Assembly: GCA_022448425.1 (NCBI GenBank) | Contig: JAKVCY010000159.1 | Span: 1-43,625 of the forward strand | DNA length: 43,625 bases | Direction: 5' to 3' | DNA from: Thalassotalea sp. | GTDB lineage: Bacteria > Pseudomonadota > Gammaproteobacteria > Enterobacterales > Alteromonadaceae | Shown here: piece by piece, positions 1 to 8,412 of the stretch | How positions within the stretch are numbered: position 1 is the stretch's first letter | Layout: each line of letters begins with the position of its first letter | The notes under the pieces: model-generated | What the model was told of the DNA's origin: nothing | The model's database searches: none | What the model saw: the letters and a program-made list of their open reading frames with translations, nothing else | Program-made: the position numbers and the translations under genes

Positions 1-900
1 GCCTTCGTCGTTGGCGTCTACATCTTGGATTGCGCCATAACAGCGAACACCATCATAAGATGAGTTGCCAAGAAGGATTTTGTTGACCGGCATGTAGTAC
101 TCTTTATTGTCATTTTCAGGATTGATGTACTGACCTGTGTAAACCCAAATCGCCACATCACCAAAGTAACCTTTAAAGCTCACAACCATGCCAAGATCTT
201 TGGTTGCAGTTTCCATTTCTGAAGAACTGCCTCGGCGAGTATCTAGGTTATCTTTTACAGACTTGAACGAGTAGAACTTAGACCAAGCCGTTTTACCCAT
301 GACAATTGTGTTAATGTTACCGGTTGCTTTTTCAGCCCAATTCGTAATGTCATCGGTTGGGTCATAAGTTTCAGGGTCTACAGCATCCCACTTAGCAGCA
401 CCTGCAAGAGTAATGCTGTTGTCAGCACTGCGGCCAAAATCAACAATCTGTTGAGGGTAATCTTCGCCCTCAACGGTAACCGAACCAGTAAGAACAGCTT
501 GCGCAGCCATCCATTCTTCACGTGCGGTAATTGCTTTGTCTTGACGCTCAAGTAAATCAACAATCGTAGCTTGTTTGCGCTGCGCTGGTGTTAACTCACC
601 CAAATATGATTCACCTGGGCGGCGTTTTAAGTTATTCGACGGCTTAACCGCATGCTTCGGTTTAACGTAAGCTGGCGTGAATTTCTTGAGTTCGCCACCT
701 TTTTCTTTATGCACCTTACCAGCAATTACTGGTGATACGAACGGCGCCATAACTACATCGTCATGGATCTTGTCGAAGTGGATGCTTTCATCAGGCGATG
801 TAACAACACTGCCAAAGAATAAACGCAAAAAGAAAGGGTCAAACTTGCCCATTGTCGAAACAATTGAAAGCATCGTGCTAGTTGCTAGAGGGGTAAACAT
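1..900 (-). CDS. E: Major capsid protein, lambda gpE family (C-terminus cut by window edge)
   Basis: Forms the icosahedral head shell. The 300 visible codons align end to end with lambda gpE (341 aa): KFDPFFLRLFF at residues 19-29, a FTPAYVKPKH segment near 74-83, YDPTDDI at 179-185, a SFKSVKDNLDTRRG stretch near 211-224, and GDVAIWVYTGQYI at 247-259. The start is the ATG at 898-900, just downstream of the decoration gene in the same leftward operon. About 40 C-terminal residues are expected beyond base 1. No frameshift or stop is seen. The reading frame is based on my own translation of the complement. Confidence 0.95.
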   Translation of the reverse strand, partial: MFTPLATSTMLSIVSTMGKFDPFFLRLFFGSVVTSPDESIHFDKIHDDVVMAPFVSPVIAGKVHKEKGGELKKFTPAYVKPKHAVKPSNNLKRRPGESYLGELTPAQRKQATIVDLLERQDKAITAREEWMAAQAVLTGSVTVEGEDYPQQIVDFGRSADNSITLAGAAKWDAVDPETYDPTDDITNWAEKATGNINTIVMGKTAWSKFYSFKSVKDNLDTRRGSSSEMETATKDLGMVVSFKGYFGDVAIWVYTGQYINPENDNKEYYMPVNKILLGNSSYDGVRCYGAIQDVDANDEG

Positions 901-912
901 TGTGCGCGCTCC

Positions 913-1272
913 TTATAAAACGGCTGATTGTTTTTGCAGGCTGATTGGTGTACCTACAAAAGCAGTTAATTTTTTGGTGGCATCAAAGTTTGCATGCCAA
1001 TTCAATTGTTCAGGGTCGAATGTTCCCGACTTAATCACCTGCGCTTGTGTATCGCCGCCAGACGCATCAACAGCTTGTGCAGTTAGGTAAACTGCTGTTT
1101 GGCTACCGTTAGTAGCTGAAGGGTTACACTCAACGAACTTACCAGTAGAGGTAACTTGGCCAAGCGGTGTATTTTCTGGCAGGTTCTGACCAGACGCGAT
1201 AGTTACGCTAGTAGTAGCGATTTCATCACTGCCAGAGACAGGATGATCATAGTTGTAAGATTGAGTAGCCAT
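913..1272 (-). CDS. D: Head decoration protein, lambda gpD family
   Basis: A 119-aa protein at the place of lambda gpD (110 aa), between the protease/scaffold and the capsid gene. gpD trimers cap the three-fold positions of the expanded head and stabilise it once DNA is packaged. The central GQNLPENTPLGQVTSTGKFV segment followed by a FDPEQLNW motif is typical of the family. The ATG follows the upstream stop codon immediately, so translation is probably coupled. Confidence 0.9.
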   Translation of the reverse strand: MATQSYNYDHPVSGSDEIATTSVTIASGQNLPENTPLGQVTSTGKFVECNPSATNGSQTAVYLTAQAVDASGGDTQAQVIKSGTFDPEQLNWHANFDATKKLTAFVGTPISLQKQSAVL

Positions 1273-1656
1273 TTACTTTGCTCCGGTAGCAGTTTTGTAA
1301 GATTGAACGAACTGTTCTGCCTCTGAAGGTTCAGAGTCTTCAGCAACAGCCGCGATGTTTGGTTGCTCAGTATTAGCCATCGCAACATCAAGCGCATTAC
1401 CCTGTTCAGCGCTAGCTGATTGTTGTGGGGCCTTAGCTAAAACGCCAAGCGCTTGCTCTACTGACATATCAGTATCAAATGCCAAGTGGTGAGCTAAGTC
1501 TTTTCGACCTTCAGCCGCTTCAGCCGTGATAATGGCTTTACAACGTGCTTGGTGGTCTACCGTATTTTCAGTTGTAGCAGTAGCTGGCGTAGCAGCTTGG
1601 GCTTCTTCACCGGCAGTTACCGACTCAGTTGCCACCGAAGTAGATTGTTCACTCAT
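1273..1656 (-). CDS. Nu3-like scaffold from an internal in-frame start within the protease gene
   Basis: Lambda makes its scaffold Nu3 from an internal start inside gene C, in the same frame. Here an in-frame ATG at 1654-1656 (MSEQSTSV) is preceded by GGAG about 7 bases upstream, a better ribosome binding site than that of the full-length protein. It would make a 127-aa acidic protein rich in Ala, Glu and Thr, which ends with the protease. This is inferred from the lambda precedent plus the visible Shine-Dalgarno. Confidence 0.7.
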   Translation of the reverse strand: MSEQSTSVATESVTAGEEAQAATPATATTENTVDHQARCKAIITAEAAEGRKDLAHHLAFDTDMSVEQALGVLAKAPQQSASAEQGNALDVAMANTEQPNIAAVAEDSEPSEAEQFVQSYKTATGAK

Positions 1657-2559
1657 TGTGACGCTCCGTAGTGTTGAACTGTCCGGTGAGGACAGATGTT
1701 GTTTAAAATGTGAAATGATGTTGTGCGAGTTAATCAACTCGTCAGCTAGGCCTGCATCTACAGCTGCTTGCCCGGTATATGTTTGCGCTTCTGTTTCAAT
1801 AACGGTTTCAATAGGTAAACCTATGTTTGTTGCTACCTTTTCTGCAAACTGTTGGCGCAAGTCATCGCACTGGGTTTTGAAATCTTCATAAACAGATTCG
1901 GGAAGGTTCTTATAGGGGTTGCCATCAACTTTGTGAGAACCGGAATAGATTAGAGTGACCGCTAAGCCTGACTCAGCAAGCATTTCTTCATAGCTGGCAT
2001 GTATCTGAACAACACCAACCGAACCACTAATGGCTGTTTGTGTTGTTAAACGTTTGTCTGCAACGCTGGCAATACACATAGCGCCACTACAAGCCATATC
2101 GTCATAAATTGCCCAAACAGGCTTATCACCTTTGTTCTGTGCAATGTGGTCAGTAGCGTCAAAGCAACCTGCAACAGTGCCGCCAGGCGAATTAATGGCA
2201 AGCAATATGCCCTCTACATCAGGATCGGCGTTTGCGGCATCGAACATGCCAACAATAACGTTGTAGCCAGTAGCCCATGAACTTGAATAACTAAGCTTGT
2301 GAACAAGCGTTCCCATAACGGGAATAATGGCTATACCATCAATAAAGTGAAACGGCTTCGAATCGTAGTTTCGGCCGCTCATGCCATAACCCAAAGACGC
2401 GGTGCTTATGCGCGGCTTCTCAGTAGCATCAACAGCACCTTGATCATCAGTGATTGAGAAACCACCTTTTTGAAGGCGCGACAGTGAGCCAACAAGGTTT
2501 CTAGCTGACTTAGCATTCATAGCCAAAAACTGATTGGCAAGTTGTTCTAACATAGGCAC
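1273..2559 (-). CDS. C: Head maturation protease, S49/gpC family, with C-terminal scaffold region
   Basis: A signal-peptide-peptidase-A-like (S49) head protease that in lambda removes the scaffold and matures the portal. SPGG lies at residues 124-127, the catalytic serine is S158 (ACSGA) and the probable lysine base is K210 (SGSHKVDG). Their spacing of 52 equals lambda gpC S166-K218. The last ~127 residues are Ala/Glu/Thr-rich, low-complexity and helical, as expected for the Nu3 scaffold. The start is GTG at 2559 or ATG at 2553; neither has a good ribosome binding site. The 428-aa length matches lambda gpC (439). Confidence 0.92.
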   Translation of the reverse strand: MPMLEQLANQFLAMNAKSARNLVGSLSRLQKGGFSITDDQGAVDATEKPRISTASLGYGMSGRNYDSKPFHFIDGIAIIPVMGTLVHKLSYSSSWATGYNVIVGMFDAANADPDVEGILLAINSPGGTVAGCFDATDHIAQNKGDKPVWAIYDDMACSGAMCIASVADKRLTTQTAISGSVGVVQIHASYEEMLAESGLAVTLIYSGSHKVDGNPYKNLPESVYEDFKTQCDDLRQQFAEKVATNIGLPIETVIETEAQTYTGQAAVDAGLADELINSHNIISHFKQHLSSPDSSTLRSVTMSEQSTSVATESVTAGEEAQAATPATATTENTVDHQARCKAIITAEAAEGRKDLAHHLAFDTDMSVEQALGVLAKAPQQSASAEQGNALDVAMANTEQPNIAAVAEDSEPSEAEQFVQSYKTATGAK

Positions 2560-2579
2560 AAAAAAACCGCTTATGCGGC
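2556..2579 (-). terminator. Short hairpin plus T7 tract between portal and protease genes
   Basis: Read leftward, a CCGC-ATAA-GCGG stem-loop is followed by seven T residues and then the protease start. The stem spans the portal stop codon. It has the form of a weak intrinsic terminator or attenuator within the head operon, and the stem is only 4-5 bp. It could also hide the protease start and tune the ratio of protease to portal. Confidence 0.35.
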
Positions 2580-4163
2580 CTCTCCTTCTGATTCATTGCT
2601 GGCGAACTGGTTTACTTGAACCCAGCTTGGCGGGGGTAAACCCGCTGCTTTACGCTCTTCGGTTTCTCGAATTTGCTGACTAAATATCTCTTGGTAATCC
2701 TCACCCATCGTGGCTAACTCTTTTTCGTAAGTAGAAAGACCAGACTCAATTCTTAGAACCGCTTCTTTAACTTCTTTCAGACCATCTATTGCTAGTCGGC
2801 CAGAACCAATCCACTCAGCGTTACACCATGCTGCTTTTCGCTCGTAGAAGTTGTACTTAGCTTTGCGGGGTAAGGTGATAATATTTCGGCTTACTGCTTC
2901 TTCTAGCCACAAAGCAAATACGCGTGATGCAAAGCCCGAGGCAATAACCTTTCTACGACCCATGAAATAGCGCCAGCTTTCCATCATCGATGCGCGAGCG
3001 CTCGAGTAATTTACTTTTGAGTAGTCACGCGCTAATTGCTCATAACTTACGCCCATTCCTGCAGCGGTATATCGAAGTATTGACGCCTCTAAGTCTGCAA
3101 AACCATTATCTGCATGACCCGGTGTTTTTAAGTTAAGTGATTCGCCAGGGAACAGATGCGGAATTTTTGCGCCGTTCATTTTAACGTTAGCGCCTTGGTG
3201 ATACTGACCAGAGAAAGCCATCATTTTAGTCAAGCCTTGCATCGCTTGATTATTTCCAGTGGCACCGGCACCCAAAATCATCTGGTGAGCAGTTTCCGAA
3301 TCTAGTTCAGATTCAATTACCGCCGCATACATTGCGTTAATTATGGCGTTTTGAAGCTTTGTTAATTGCAGCTTATCAATCATGAAAAGCTGTTCCATAA
3401 CAGAAAGGAACTGGTTAGCCCCTCGTGTCTGGCTATCTTCACGCGGTTCAAATACATGAATAAACTGTTGGCGACCCCATCGTGTTTCTCTCGGAACGCG
3501 GGTCCACTCGCCGTAACCATAGCCGTTTAACGAAGCGCCCATTCCATAGCGAGGATTGAGAACGTGATAAGCAACCGCGCTGCTATGGCGATCTTGTTCT
3601 ACACCACCACGTAAGAACTGGTTATCAGCAACACCATTAGGATTTGAGACACGCTTTGGTGAAACCATCTTGATTGCAGTTCTAAACAACGAACCCGGTC
3701 GGCGAATCCATTCTGCGGCTGCCATCGCTTCACCTAAATTAACGTGAGTTGCAACAACTTCACGAACCATCATGGTGAATGTGCGCTTACGCTCTGCATC
3801 CAAGTAACAACCTACGTTATCTTCAGCATGCTCTTTAAATGCCGCTTCTACATCTACGGCTAAGGAACGAGCATCCGCTTCCTTGATGCCAAGTGTTCGC
3901 CATTGCGGCTTATAGCTTAAGCGAAATAGCGAACCAACCACGTTATCAACGTGCATTTGCACAGCACCATTTGCAAAACCGTGGTTTTTAACAAGATCAT
4001 CCGCTCGCGCATTACCCATTTGAAGATTGGGTAATAAGGCGGCATCCGCTGATTGAAGTGTAGGGTTCCAGTCAGTTAACTGACCACCAAAACCATGAGT
4101 TGCGCCCTTGTACGACTCAGCCATTGGCTGCCCACGGTGATCTAATATCTTAACATTTTCCAT
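2571..4163 (-). CDS. B: Portal protein, lambda gpB family
   Basis: Forms the dodecameric ring at the packaging vertex. The 530-aa length matches lambda gpB (533). Seen in the sequence: RADDLVKNHGFANGAVQMHVDNVVG near residues 53-77, a conserved feature of Phage_portal_2 proteins, then GEAMAAAEWI, a FEPREDSQTRG region, and GMGVSYEQLARDYSKVNYSSARASM near 369-393. The ATG at 4163 shares a base with the gpW stop, so the two are translationally coupled. The C-terminal region is probably trimmed by the downstream protease, as in lambda. Confidence 0.95.
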   Translation of the reverse strand: MENVKILDHRGQPMAESYKGATHGFGGQLTDWNPTLQSADAALLPNLQMGNARADDLVKNHGFANGAVQMHVDNVVGSLFRLSYKPQWRTLGIKEADARSLAVDVEAAFKEHAEDNVGCYLDAERKRTFTMMVREVVATHVNLGEAMAAAEWIRRPGSLFRTAIKMVSPKRVSNPNGVADNQFLRGGVEQDRHSSAVAYHVLNPRYGMGASLNGYGYGEWTRVPRETRWGRQQFIHVFEPREDSQTRGANQFLSVMEQLFMIDKLQLTKLQNAIINAMYAAVIESELDSETAHQMILGAGATGNNQAMQGLTKMMAFSGQYHQGANVKMNGAKIPHLFPGESLNLKTPGHADNGFADLEASILRYTAAGMGVSYEQLARDYSKVNYSSARASMMESWRYFMGRRKVIASGFASRVFALWLEEAVSRNIITLPRKAKYNFYERKAAWCNAEWIGSGRLAIDGLKEVKEAVLRIESGLSTYEKELATMGEDYQEIFSQQIRETEERKAAGLPPPSWVQVNQFASNESEGEAA

Positions 4164-4387
4164 CAGAAAGATATTCCTGCTGGCGGTCGGCGCATACCGA
4201 TTCCATTAACCTTTGTTTCCAGCTCGCTTATATAGGCATTAAGCTCATATAAATTCGCTTTTGAATACTCAACAGACATACCAGAAAGGCCACCTTTATT
4301 GATTTTTACTACTGCGGTTCCAGTGAGCAATTTGTGGCGTGCAGCTCGGGCTTCACTTAATTGCTTTTCTACATCAGCCATCGCCAT
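4163..4387 (-). CDS. W: Head-tail joining protein, lambda gpW family
   Basis: A 74-aa protein resembling lambda gpW (68 aa): an N-terminal helix of the type LSEARAARHKLLTG, a beta hairpin (AVVKINKGG), a helix LYELNAYISELETKV, and the basic end RRPPAG, comparable to RRRGPAG in gpW. gpW binds the portal after packaging, stops DNA leakage and prepares the head for connector addition. The ATG at 4387 has GGAAGA upstream and overlaps the end of terL. Gene order terL-W-portal is that of lambda. Confidence 0.9.
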   Translation of the reverse strand: MAMADVEKQLSEARAARHKLLTGTAVVKINKGGLSGMSVEYSKANLYELNAYISELETKVNGIGMRRPPAGISF

Positions 4388-6344
4388 TAAATAATCTTCC
4401 TATGTCTGCCATTTCCGTGGTAACTATATTTGACTCCACTTCCATTGCAGTGTCTGGTATGTGAGTTTCGCAAAGAGAGTCTAAGTCAAGGGCAAAATAC
4501 TGCTGAGCTACTCTCAAAGCAGCTAAATTATAGACTTCACAATCTAGCTTTTCGTTTCGAGCACCGTCTGGACAATGCCAGCGATACGTTTTCTGGCCAT
4601 GCACAAAGAACGGTTTTTTGTGTTCAACCAATAACTGCTGGAAGAAAGATAGGTTACACCACTCTTTCATTGGAAAATGAATGCAGCCTGGCTTTCTCAA
4701 ACCTGGTTCAGCGGGAACAATACCCAACCTTTCCGATATTATGTCTTTGGCGTTATCGGTACCGACGATAACCAAGTAGACACCGTGAGAATTTTTCTTC
4801 TTAGGCTTCGTCGCTATTGGCTTGCCATATTGGCTCGCGCCCTTGCATGGGAATAAGCGCATTACACCGAAGCGTTTGGTGAACTTGTAGACCTCATCGG
4901 TATAGTGACCGCCTGAGTCAAAGCAACCGATTGCCCAGTTCATCACTTGACCATTAGCTTTTTTGTATTGCTTGCGTAGCGGCTTTTCTAGCTGATCCCA
5001 GAAAAGCGGTACGGATGGATCGCCGTGAACCTCAAAAGCATCTATAACAAAGCTTTCTTCACCGGCTGTCCAACCTTTAACAACGAACTCTGCCCAGTGG
5101 TCTTGCATGTCACCACCTACCGTGATGAATACAACATCATCAGGGACTTCAGCGCGGTAGTCTTCACGCCTAGCAAACAAATGTTCAGGCTCTGTTTTTG
5201 AGCGCTCTACTTCTTCAAAGGCCTCGCCAAGCGTTGTATTGATGAAGGACTTAAGCTTCATCTGGCTACCTTGAGCCTTATACCATTCGGTAACAATTCT
5301 CGACCAAGGAGAAAAGTTTGAGTAAAGAGAATTTATATACCAGGTAACTGATTCTGGTGTAGGCGCTATACTCTTTGTTTCTGGAAAACCTTCAGCGTGA
5401 TAGAACGTAATGCTGTCATAGGTGGCTAAGCCTTCGTTGCTGAGCCAATAACCTTTGTGATCAGCCTCAATAAAATCTGAATATGAAAATGTTTCACTGC
5501 AGGCAATACAGCGATACTTTGCTGTTCGAGCTCGTTCTGAACCTTCAAGTTCGCTATTCCATTCCAAACCGTATTTGCTGTCTTTGCCACCAAAGATTAA
5601 CGTCTGATGGGTACCGCAGTGTGGGCAAGGTATGTAGCGTTTGAAATATTGTTCTGACTCTTCGGCGGCCTCTGTGATTTGGCACTCGCCTTTTATCGTG
5701 GGCGTAGAACCCCGTATTGATTTGCCGAACGCTGAACCTTCCAAACGCTTATCACCAAGGAAAGTGGCAGAACCTTCACCTTCAATATCTCTATCAAATT
5801 TTGAAAGTTCATCATATATCGATAAATCCAGGGATTTTTCACGATAGTTTTTTGCAGCCTTACCACCCATCAAGAACAATTCACGGCGGTTTGTAAACGC
5901 CTTATTCTCTATGGTGTTTTGTTTACTCTTTTTATTTAGGTAAGGAAATATTGCGCGCAATGGACCAACATCGCGAAGCATAGGATCGATGTGCTTTTTA
6001 CTAAAGCCATCACGGGCGCCGTCGTCTGGCTGCCAAACACCTATATTTCTTTTTTTGTGCTCAATGAAGTAACCAATAGCCGCACAAATCAGTTTGGTAT
6101 AACCAACACGCGCCGACTTTAACCAGTTAACCTCTTTAATGTCGTCGTTGCACATTGAGTTCAGAATTGCTATCTGACTCGGTGCGGTCTTCCATGGCCC
6201 CTCAATGTAAGAGGATTCAGGAGACATATAAAAATGTTTATCTGCCCATTCAACACCAGTAAGTGGTGGCGAGCGGTAAAGAACTTTCGCACCCTCTTGC
6301 AGCGCTTTCTTAAACTTTCGCCTCTGCCTGAGTGATAACGTCAT
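4374..6344 (-). CDS. terL: Terminase large subunit, lambda gpA family
   Basis: ATP-driven DNA translocase and cos endonuclease, 656 aa (lambda gpA is 641). The deviant Walker A KSARVGYTK lies at residues 76-84, nearly identical to lambda K76SARVGYSK. Walker B is LDLSIYDE at 172-179. A zinc-ribbon CPHC...CIAC lies in the middle. The C-terminal nuclease domain shows GGDMQ, FDSGGH and DCEVYNLAALR. The start overlaps terS by 35 bp. With terS and the cos site it forms a complete lambda-type packaging module, which implies unit-length cos packaging rather than headful. Confidence 0.96.
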   Translation of the reverse strand: MTLSLRQRRKFKKALQEGAKVLYRSPPLTGVEWADKHFYMSPESSYIEGPWKTAPSQIAILNSMCNDDIKEVNWLKSARVGYTKLICAAIGYFIEHKKRNIGVWQPDDGARDGFSKKHIDPMLRDVGPLRAIFPYLNKKSKQNTIENKAFTNRRELFLMGGKAAKNYREKSLDLSIYDELSKFDRDIEGEGSATFLGDKRLEGSAFGKSIRGSTPTIKGECQITEAAEESEQYFKRYIPCPHCGTHQTLIFGGKDSKYGLEWNSELEGSERARTAKYRCIACSETFSYSDFIEADHKGYWLSNEGLATYDSITFYHAEGFPETKSIAPTPESVTWYINSLYSNFSPWSRIVTEWYKAQGSQMKLKSFINTTLGEAFEEVERSKTEPEHLFARREDYRAEVPDDVVFITVGGDMQDHWAEFVVKGWTAGEESFVIDAFEVHGDPSVPLFWDQLEKPLRKQYKKANGQVMNWAIGCFDSGGHYTDEVYKFTKRFGVMRLFPCKGASQYGKPIATKPKKKNSHGVYLVIVGTDNAKDIISERLGIVPAEPGLRKPGCIHFPMKEWCNLSFFQQLLVEHKKPFFVHGQKTYRWHCPDGARNEKLDCEVYNLAALRVAQQYFALDLDSLCETHIPDTAMEVESNIVTTEMADIGRLFNGDG

Positions 6345-6825
6345 CGATTATATCGTCCAAGTAATCATCAAGATTCGACGCCTCGTTTTGATGCTTGATG
6401 GTTTCGGACTTTATAAAGTCGATAATCCTCTGCTCTATTTCTGGGTGTCGTCTTTTGATATTTGGTGCTAGTGAATCTAGCGTTGCGCCGACTTGGGCTA
6501 ATATTTTTGCTAGAACATCTCGCGCAGCTTCTACAGGAATTGCGCGACCTTCCAAAATTTCGTTCTTGATCTGCTGGGTGATTCGTTGCTGCTGAGTGAG
6601 CATTGCACGTTCAAGTTCGAGATCTATTGTTTCGCCACCAAGGTTAACTCGGTTGTTGTTTTTCTTAAGTTCGTTTTCAATGCGATTTTCAACCACATCC
6701 TGAACCCTAAAAAACGTTTGTCGACCCACTTTCTTGTGAGGCTTCACGCCCCATTTGTCAAAGGCTTGCGTAGAAATACCTAATGACTCGGCCATGTTCT
6801 TTTTGTTGAGTAAATGCGAGTCCAT
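6310..6825 (-). CDS. terS: Terminase small subunit, Nu1 family
   Basis: A 171-aa protein with an N-terminal winged-helix motif (NKKNMAESLGISTQAFDKWG, then a KVGRQTFFRVQDVV wing) like lambda Nu1, followed by a charged helical part and a C-terminal segment expected to contact TerL. It recognises cosB. The ATG at 6825 lies 82 bp downstream of the proposed cosN. The start has no strong Shine-Dalgarno; M11 is an alternative but would cut into the wing-helix motif. Confidence 0.9.
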   Translation of the reverse strand: MDSHLLNKKNMAESLGISTQAFDKWGVKPHKKVGRQTFFRVQDVVENRIENELKKNNNRVNLGGETIDLELERAMLTQQQRITQQIKNEILEGRAIPVEAARDVLAKILAQVGATLDSLAPNIKRRHPEIEQRIIDFIKSETIKHQNEASNLDDYLDDIIDDVITQAEAKV

Positions 6826-6885
6826 GGTTTGTGCTTTTTCAGTGACGCTTTAGGCGATAACTAAACAACCTAGAGCGAAAATGAG

Positions 6886-6925
6886 TCATAAATAGCGAAA
6901 GTTTGCGCTGCTGCGTACCCGTAAC
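6886..6925 (-). other. cos: cos site (cosN), lambda-type
   Basis: Read leftward: GTTACG (6925-6920), twelve bases GGTACGCAGCAG (6919-6908), CGCAAAC, then TTTCGCTATTTATGA (6900-6886). Lambda's joined ends, from memory, read TTACG, a 12-base overhang GGGCGGCGACCT, CGCGGGT, then the identical TTTCGCTATTTATGA. The spacing is the same to the base. By analogy the cohesive ends are the 12 bases at 6908-6919. The site sits just upstream of terS as in lambda. The interval to terS is shorter than lambda's cosB and I do not see clear R-site repeats in it. Confidence 0.82.
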
Positions 6926-6931
6926 AAAAAA

Positions 6932-6955
6932 AGATGCTGGAAAGTACCTTTTTTT
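6932..6955. repeat. A/T-tract inverted repeat beside cosN
   Basis: Upstream of cosN in packaging direction, AAAAAAAG and CTTTTTTT form an inverted pair separated by about 14 bases. Lambda has cosQ in the equivalent place, needed to end packaging. A cosQ role here rests only on position; the tracts may also bend DNA. Confidence 0.35.
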
Positions 6956-7034
6956 ATTGACATTTCTATCGTCCTCGATTTTTTTTGGCGCGGTCTTTGT
7001 CGTGCTTTCGCCGATTACACAAGTAGTGTAAGGA

Positions 7035-7679
7035 TTAGCGCGGCTGCACTTTGTTTTTAGTTGCCAGTCTTATCTGGTTGCGCACGGCGGCAATCATATT
7101 CTTCTCGAATCTCACTGAAGCTTGACTTTTAAGCTTCGCCTGAAAAGTTTTATTATTAAACTCTTGCCTTATAGACGGGCCATGAATCCTTGTCAGTCTA
7201 TCTTTCCTAGCTGATGTGCGTTTGTATACCGCTATCCCGTACTTGCCAGTGCCTATAAAAGTGCCATCGTAAGTGGTGCGCTTACCCCACGCTCTTGCTT
7301 TAACCCCTTTTGCCCGGTACTTCACTCGGCCACTTTTAAGCCGGGTTCGTTTGTTAAAGTAATTCGGTTTACGTTGGGATGGGCTGACGAACTCTATCAA
7401 GTTCAATGCGTAACCCTTGCGAGCCGAAATATGGGCTTGCTGTATTTTTCGGGAGGCTTTCTTTATTGAAAGCATCGAGGTTTTGCCGCTGTCTGCAGGA
7501 GGAACAATCGTGCTTTGCTTGATGCTGGTTATTCTGCTCAGCTCTTTCTTAGCATCTGTCCTTGAGCCTGTTATTGTTCGGTTTAGAGCTTGAACCGTTG
7601 CCTTTGGTACAGCTGATTGTTTGATGGCCTGCAAGTCTTTGGTTAGTGCCGCAATATCATTCTTGAAACTGATTTGCAT
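7035..7679 (-). CDS. Z: Minor tail / tail completion protein, lambda gpZ family
   Basis: A 214-aa, strongly basic protein. The N-terminal pattern (AIKQSAVPKATVQALNRTI, then a KKELSRITSIKQSTI helix) matches the gpZ family, in which a SAVPKA-type segment precedes AINRT and a basic region; lambda gpZ is 192 aa. In lambda gpZ acts at the head-proximal end of the tail and is needed for DNA ejection. Position is odd: lambda Z lies between FII and U, but here it sits between the lysis cassette and cos, the last gene of the linear chromosome. Same strand as the late operon. Confidence 0.75.
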   Translation of the reverse strand: MQISFKNDIAALTKDLQAIKQSAVPKATVQALNRTITGSRTDAKKELSRITSIKQSTIVPPADSGKTSMLSIKKASRKIQQAHISARKGYALNLIEFVSPSQRKPNYFNKRTRLKSGRVKYRAKGVKARAWGKRTTYDGTFIGTGKYGIAVYKRTSARKDRLTRIHGPSIRQEFNNKTFQAKLKSQASVRFEKNMIAAVRNQIRLATKNKVQPR

Positions 7680-7686
7680 GCGATAA

Positions 7687-8097
7687 CTACTCAGGCAATC
7701 TCGTTGTTAAATTGTAGAGGGATTCTGGCGTATACTTATGAGCAAAGAAGTCAGGCACATAGTTCGCGGCGTGGGCTACCAGCTCAGAACAAAACCAGCT
7801 ATTAGGGCAATGCTCAAAACTCCTGAACAATATCCCTTTTATTCCTTTGTTATCGAATGGCTTTCCAATTAGCTTGCGTGCTTTTTCTATATCACCAGGC
7901 AAGTATCGATATTCAGTAATGTCGTACCGCCCAAGGAAATCTAATAGGTTATTACGCTGAACGCCATAACCGCCACGCGCTTCAATGACATGACAATCAT
8001 CATTATCAAGTATTGCAACGTGAGACCATTTTGAGCCGGTGATAAACCTTATAGTTCGTGACATCCAACTGCGATTTGCGGCGAATATCACAATCAT
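7687..8097 (-). CDS. Permuted NlpC/P60-like (YiiX/C92-type) cysteine hydrolase
   Basis: A 136-aa protein with the permuted papain-like order: His first (GSKWSHVAILD, residues 22-32), then EARGGYGVQ, and the catalytic Cys later (WFCSELVAHAA near 100-110), with the basic/aromatic pattern of DUF830/YiiX proteins. Members cleave amide bonds in peptidoglycan or lipids. No signal peptide is seen. It lies between holin and gpZ genes, so it may help lysis or tail entry, or act on host lipids; the substrate cannot be read from sequence. Confidence 0.7.
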   Translation of the reverse strand: MIVIFAANRSWMSRTIRFITGSKWSHVAILDNDDCHVIEARGGYGVQRNNLLDFLGRYDITEYRYLPGDIEKARKLIGKPFDNKGIKGILFRSFEHCPNSWFCSELVAHAANYVPDFFAHKYTPESLYNLTTRLPE

Positions 8098-8100
8098 GGT

Positions 8101-8352
8101 TCATGTCTCGTTTGGTTGGTCTCTTTCGGCCATATACTTCATGTGCCGTTCGTGAGCGCGTTGATCTTCTCTACGCTTAAAATAGATATTTACTGCTAAA
8201 CCAATAAACCCAATCATCAAACCAAATAATGCCACGACATGCTCAAACGTTAACGCACCCCATAATGCAGTAAATGCGCTTGCGGTATAAGTTGTTATCG
8301 AAGCTTTGTCTGCCATGTCTTGATTGAATTCTTGTTGGTAATGAGTGTTCAT
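8101..8352 (-). CDS. Class II holin-like protein, phage HP1 type
   Basis: An 83-aa protein resembling the HP1 holin: a TTYTASAFTALWGALTFEHVVALFG segment followed by a hydrophobic helix (LMIGFIGLAVNIYF) and a highly charged tail (KRREDQRAHERHMK). I chose the ATG at 8352, which has GGAG 9 bases upstream; the longer frame from 8406 has no ribosome binding site. A second ATG 12 codons on (MADKASI) gives the possibility of a dual-start holin/antiholin pair. It is the second holin candidate in this cassette. Confidence 0.7.
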   Translation of the reverse strand: MNTHYQQEFNQDMADKASITTYTASAFTALWGALTFEHVVALFGLMIGFIGLAVNIYFKRREDQRAHERHMKYMAERDQPNET

Positions 8353-8412
8353 GCTGTTGTTCTCCAATACAGGTTCAACAACATGGTTATTCAAATGGTG
8401 TTCCATTTTGTA

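Noticed and set aside
7014..7030. Terminator between gpZ and cos
   Set aside because: A TTACAC/GTGTAA stem of six pairs without T tract in the leftward direction; the late transcript must pass here to reach terS.
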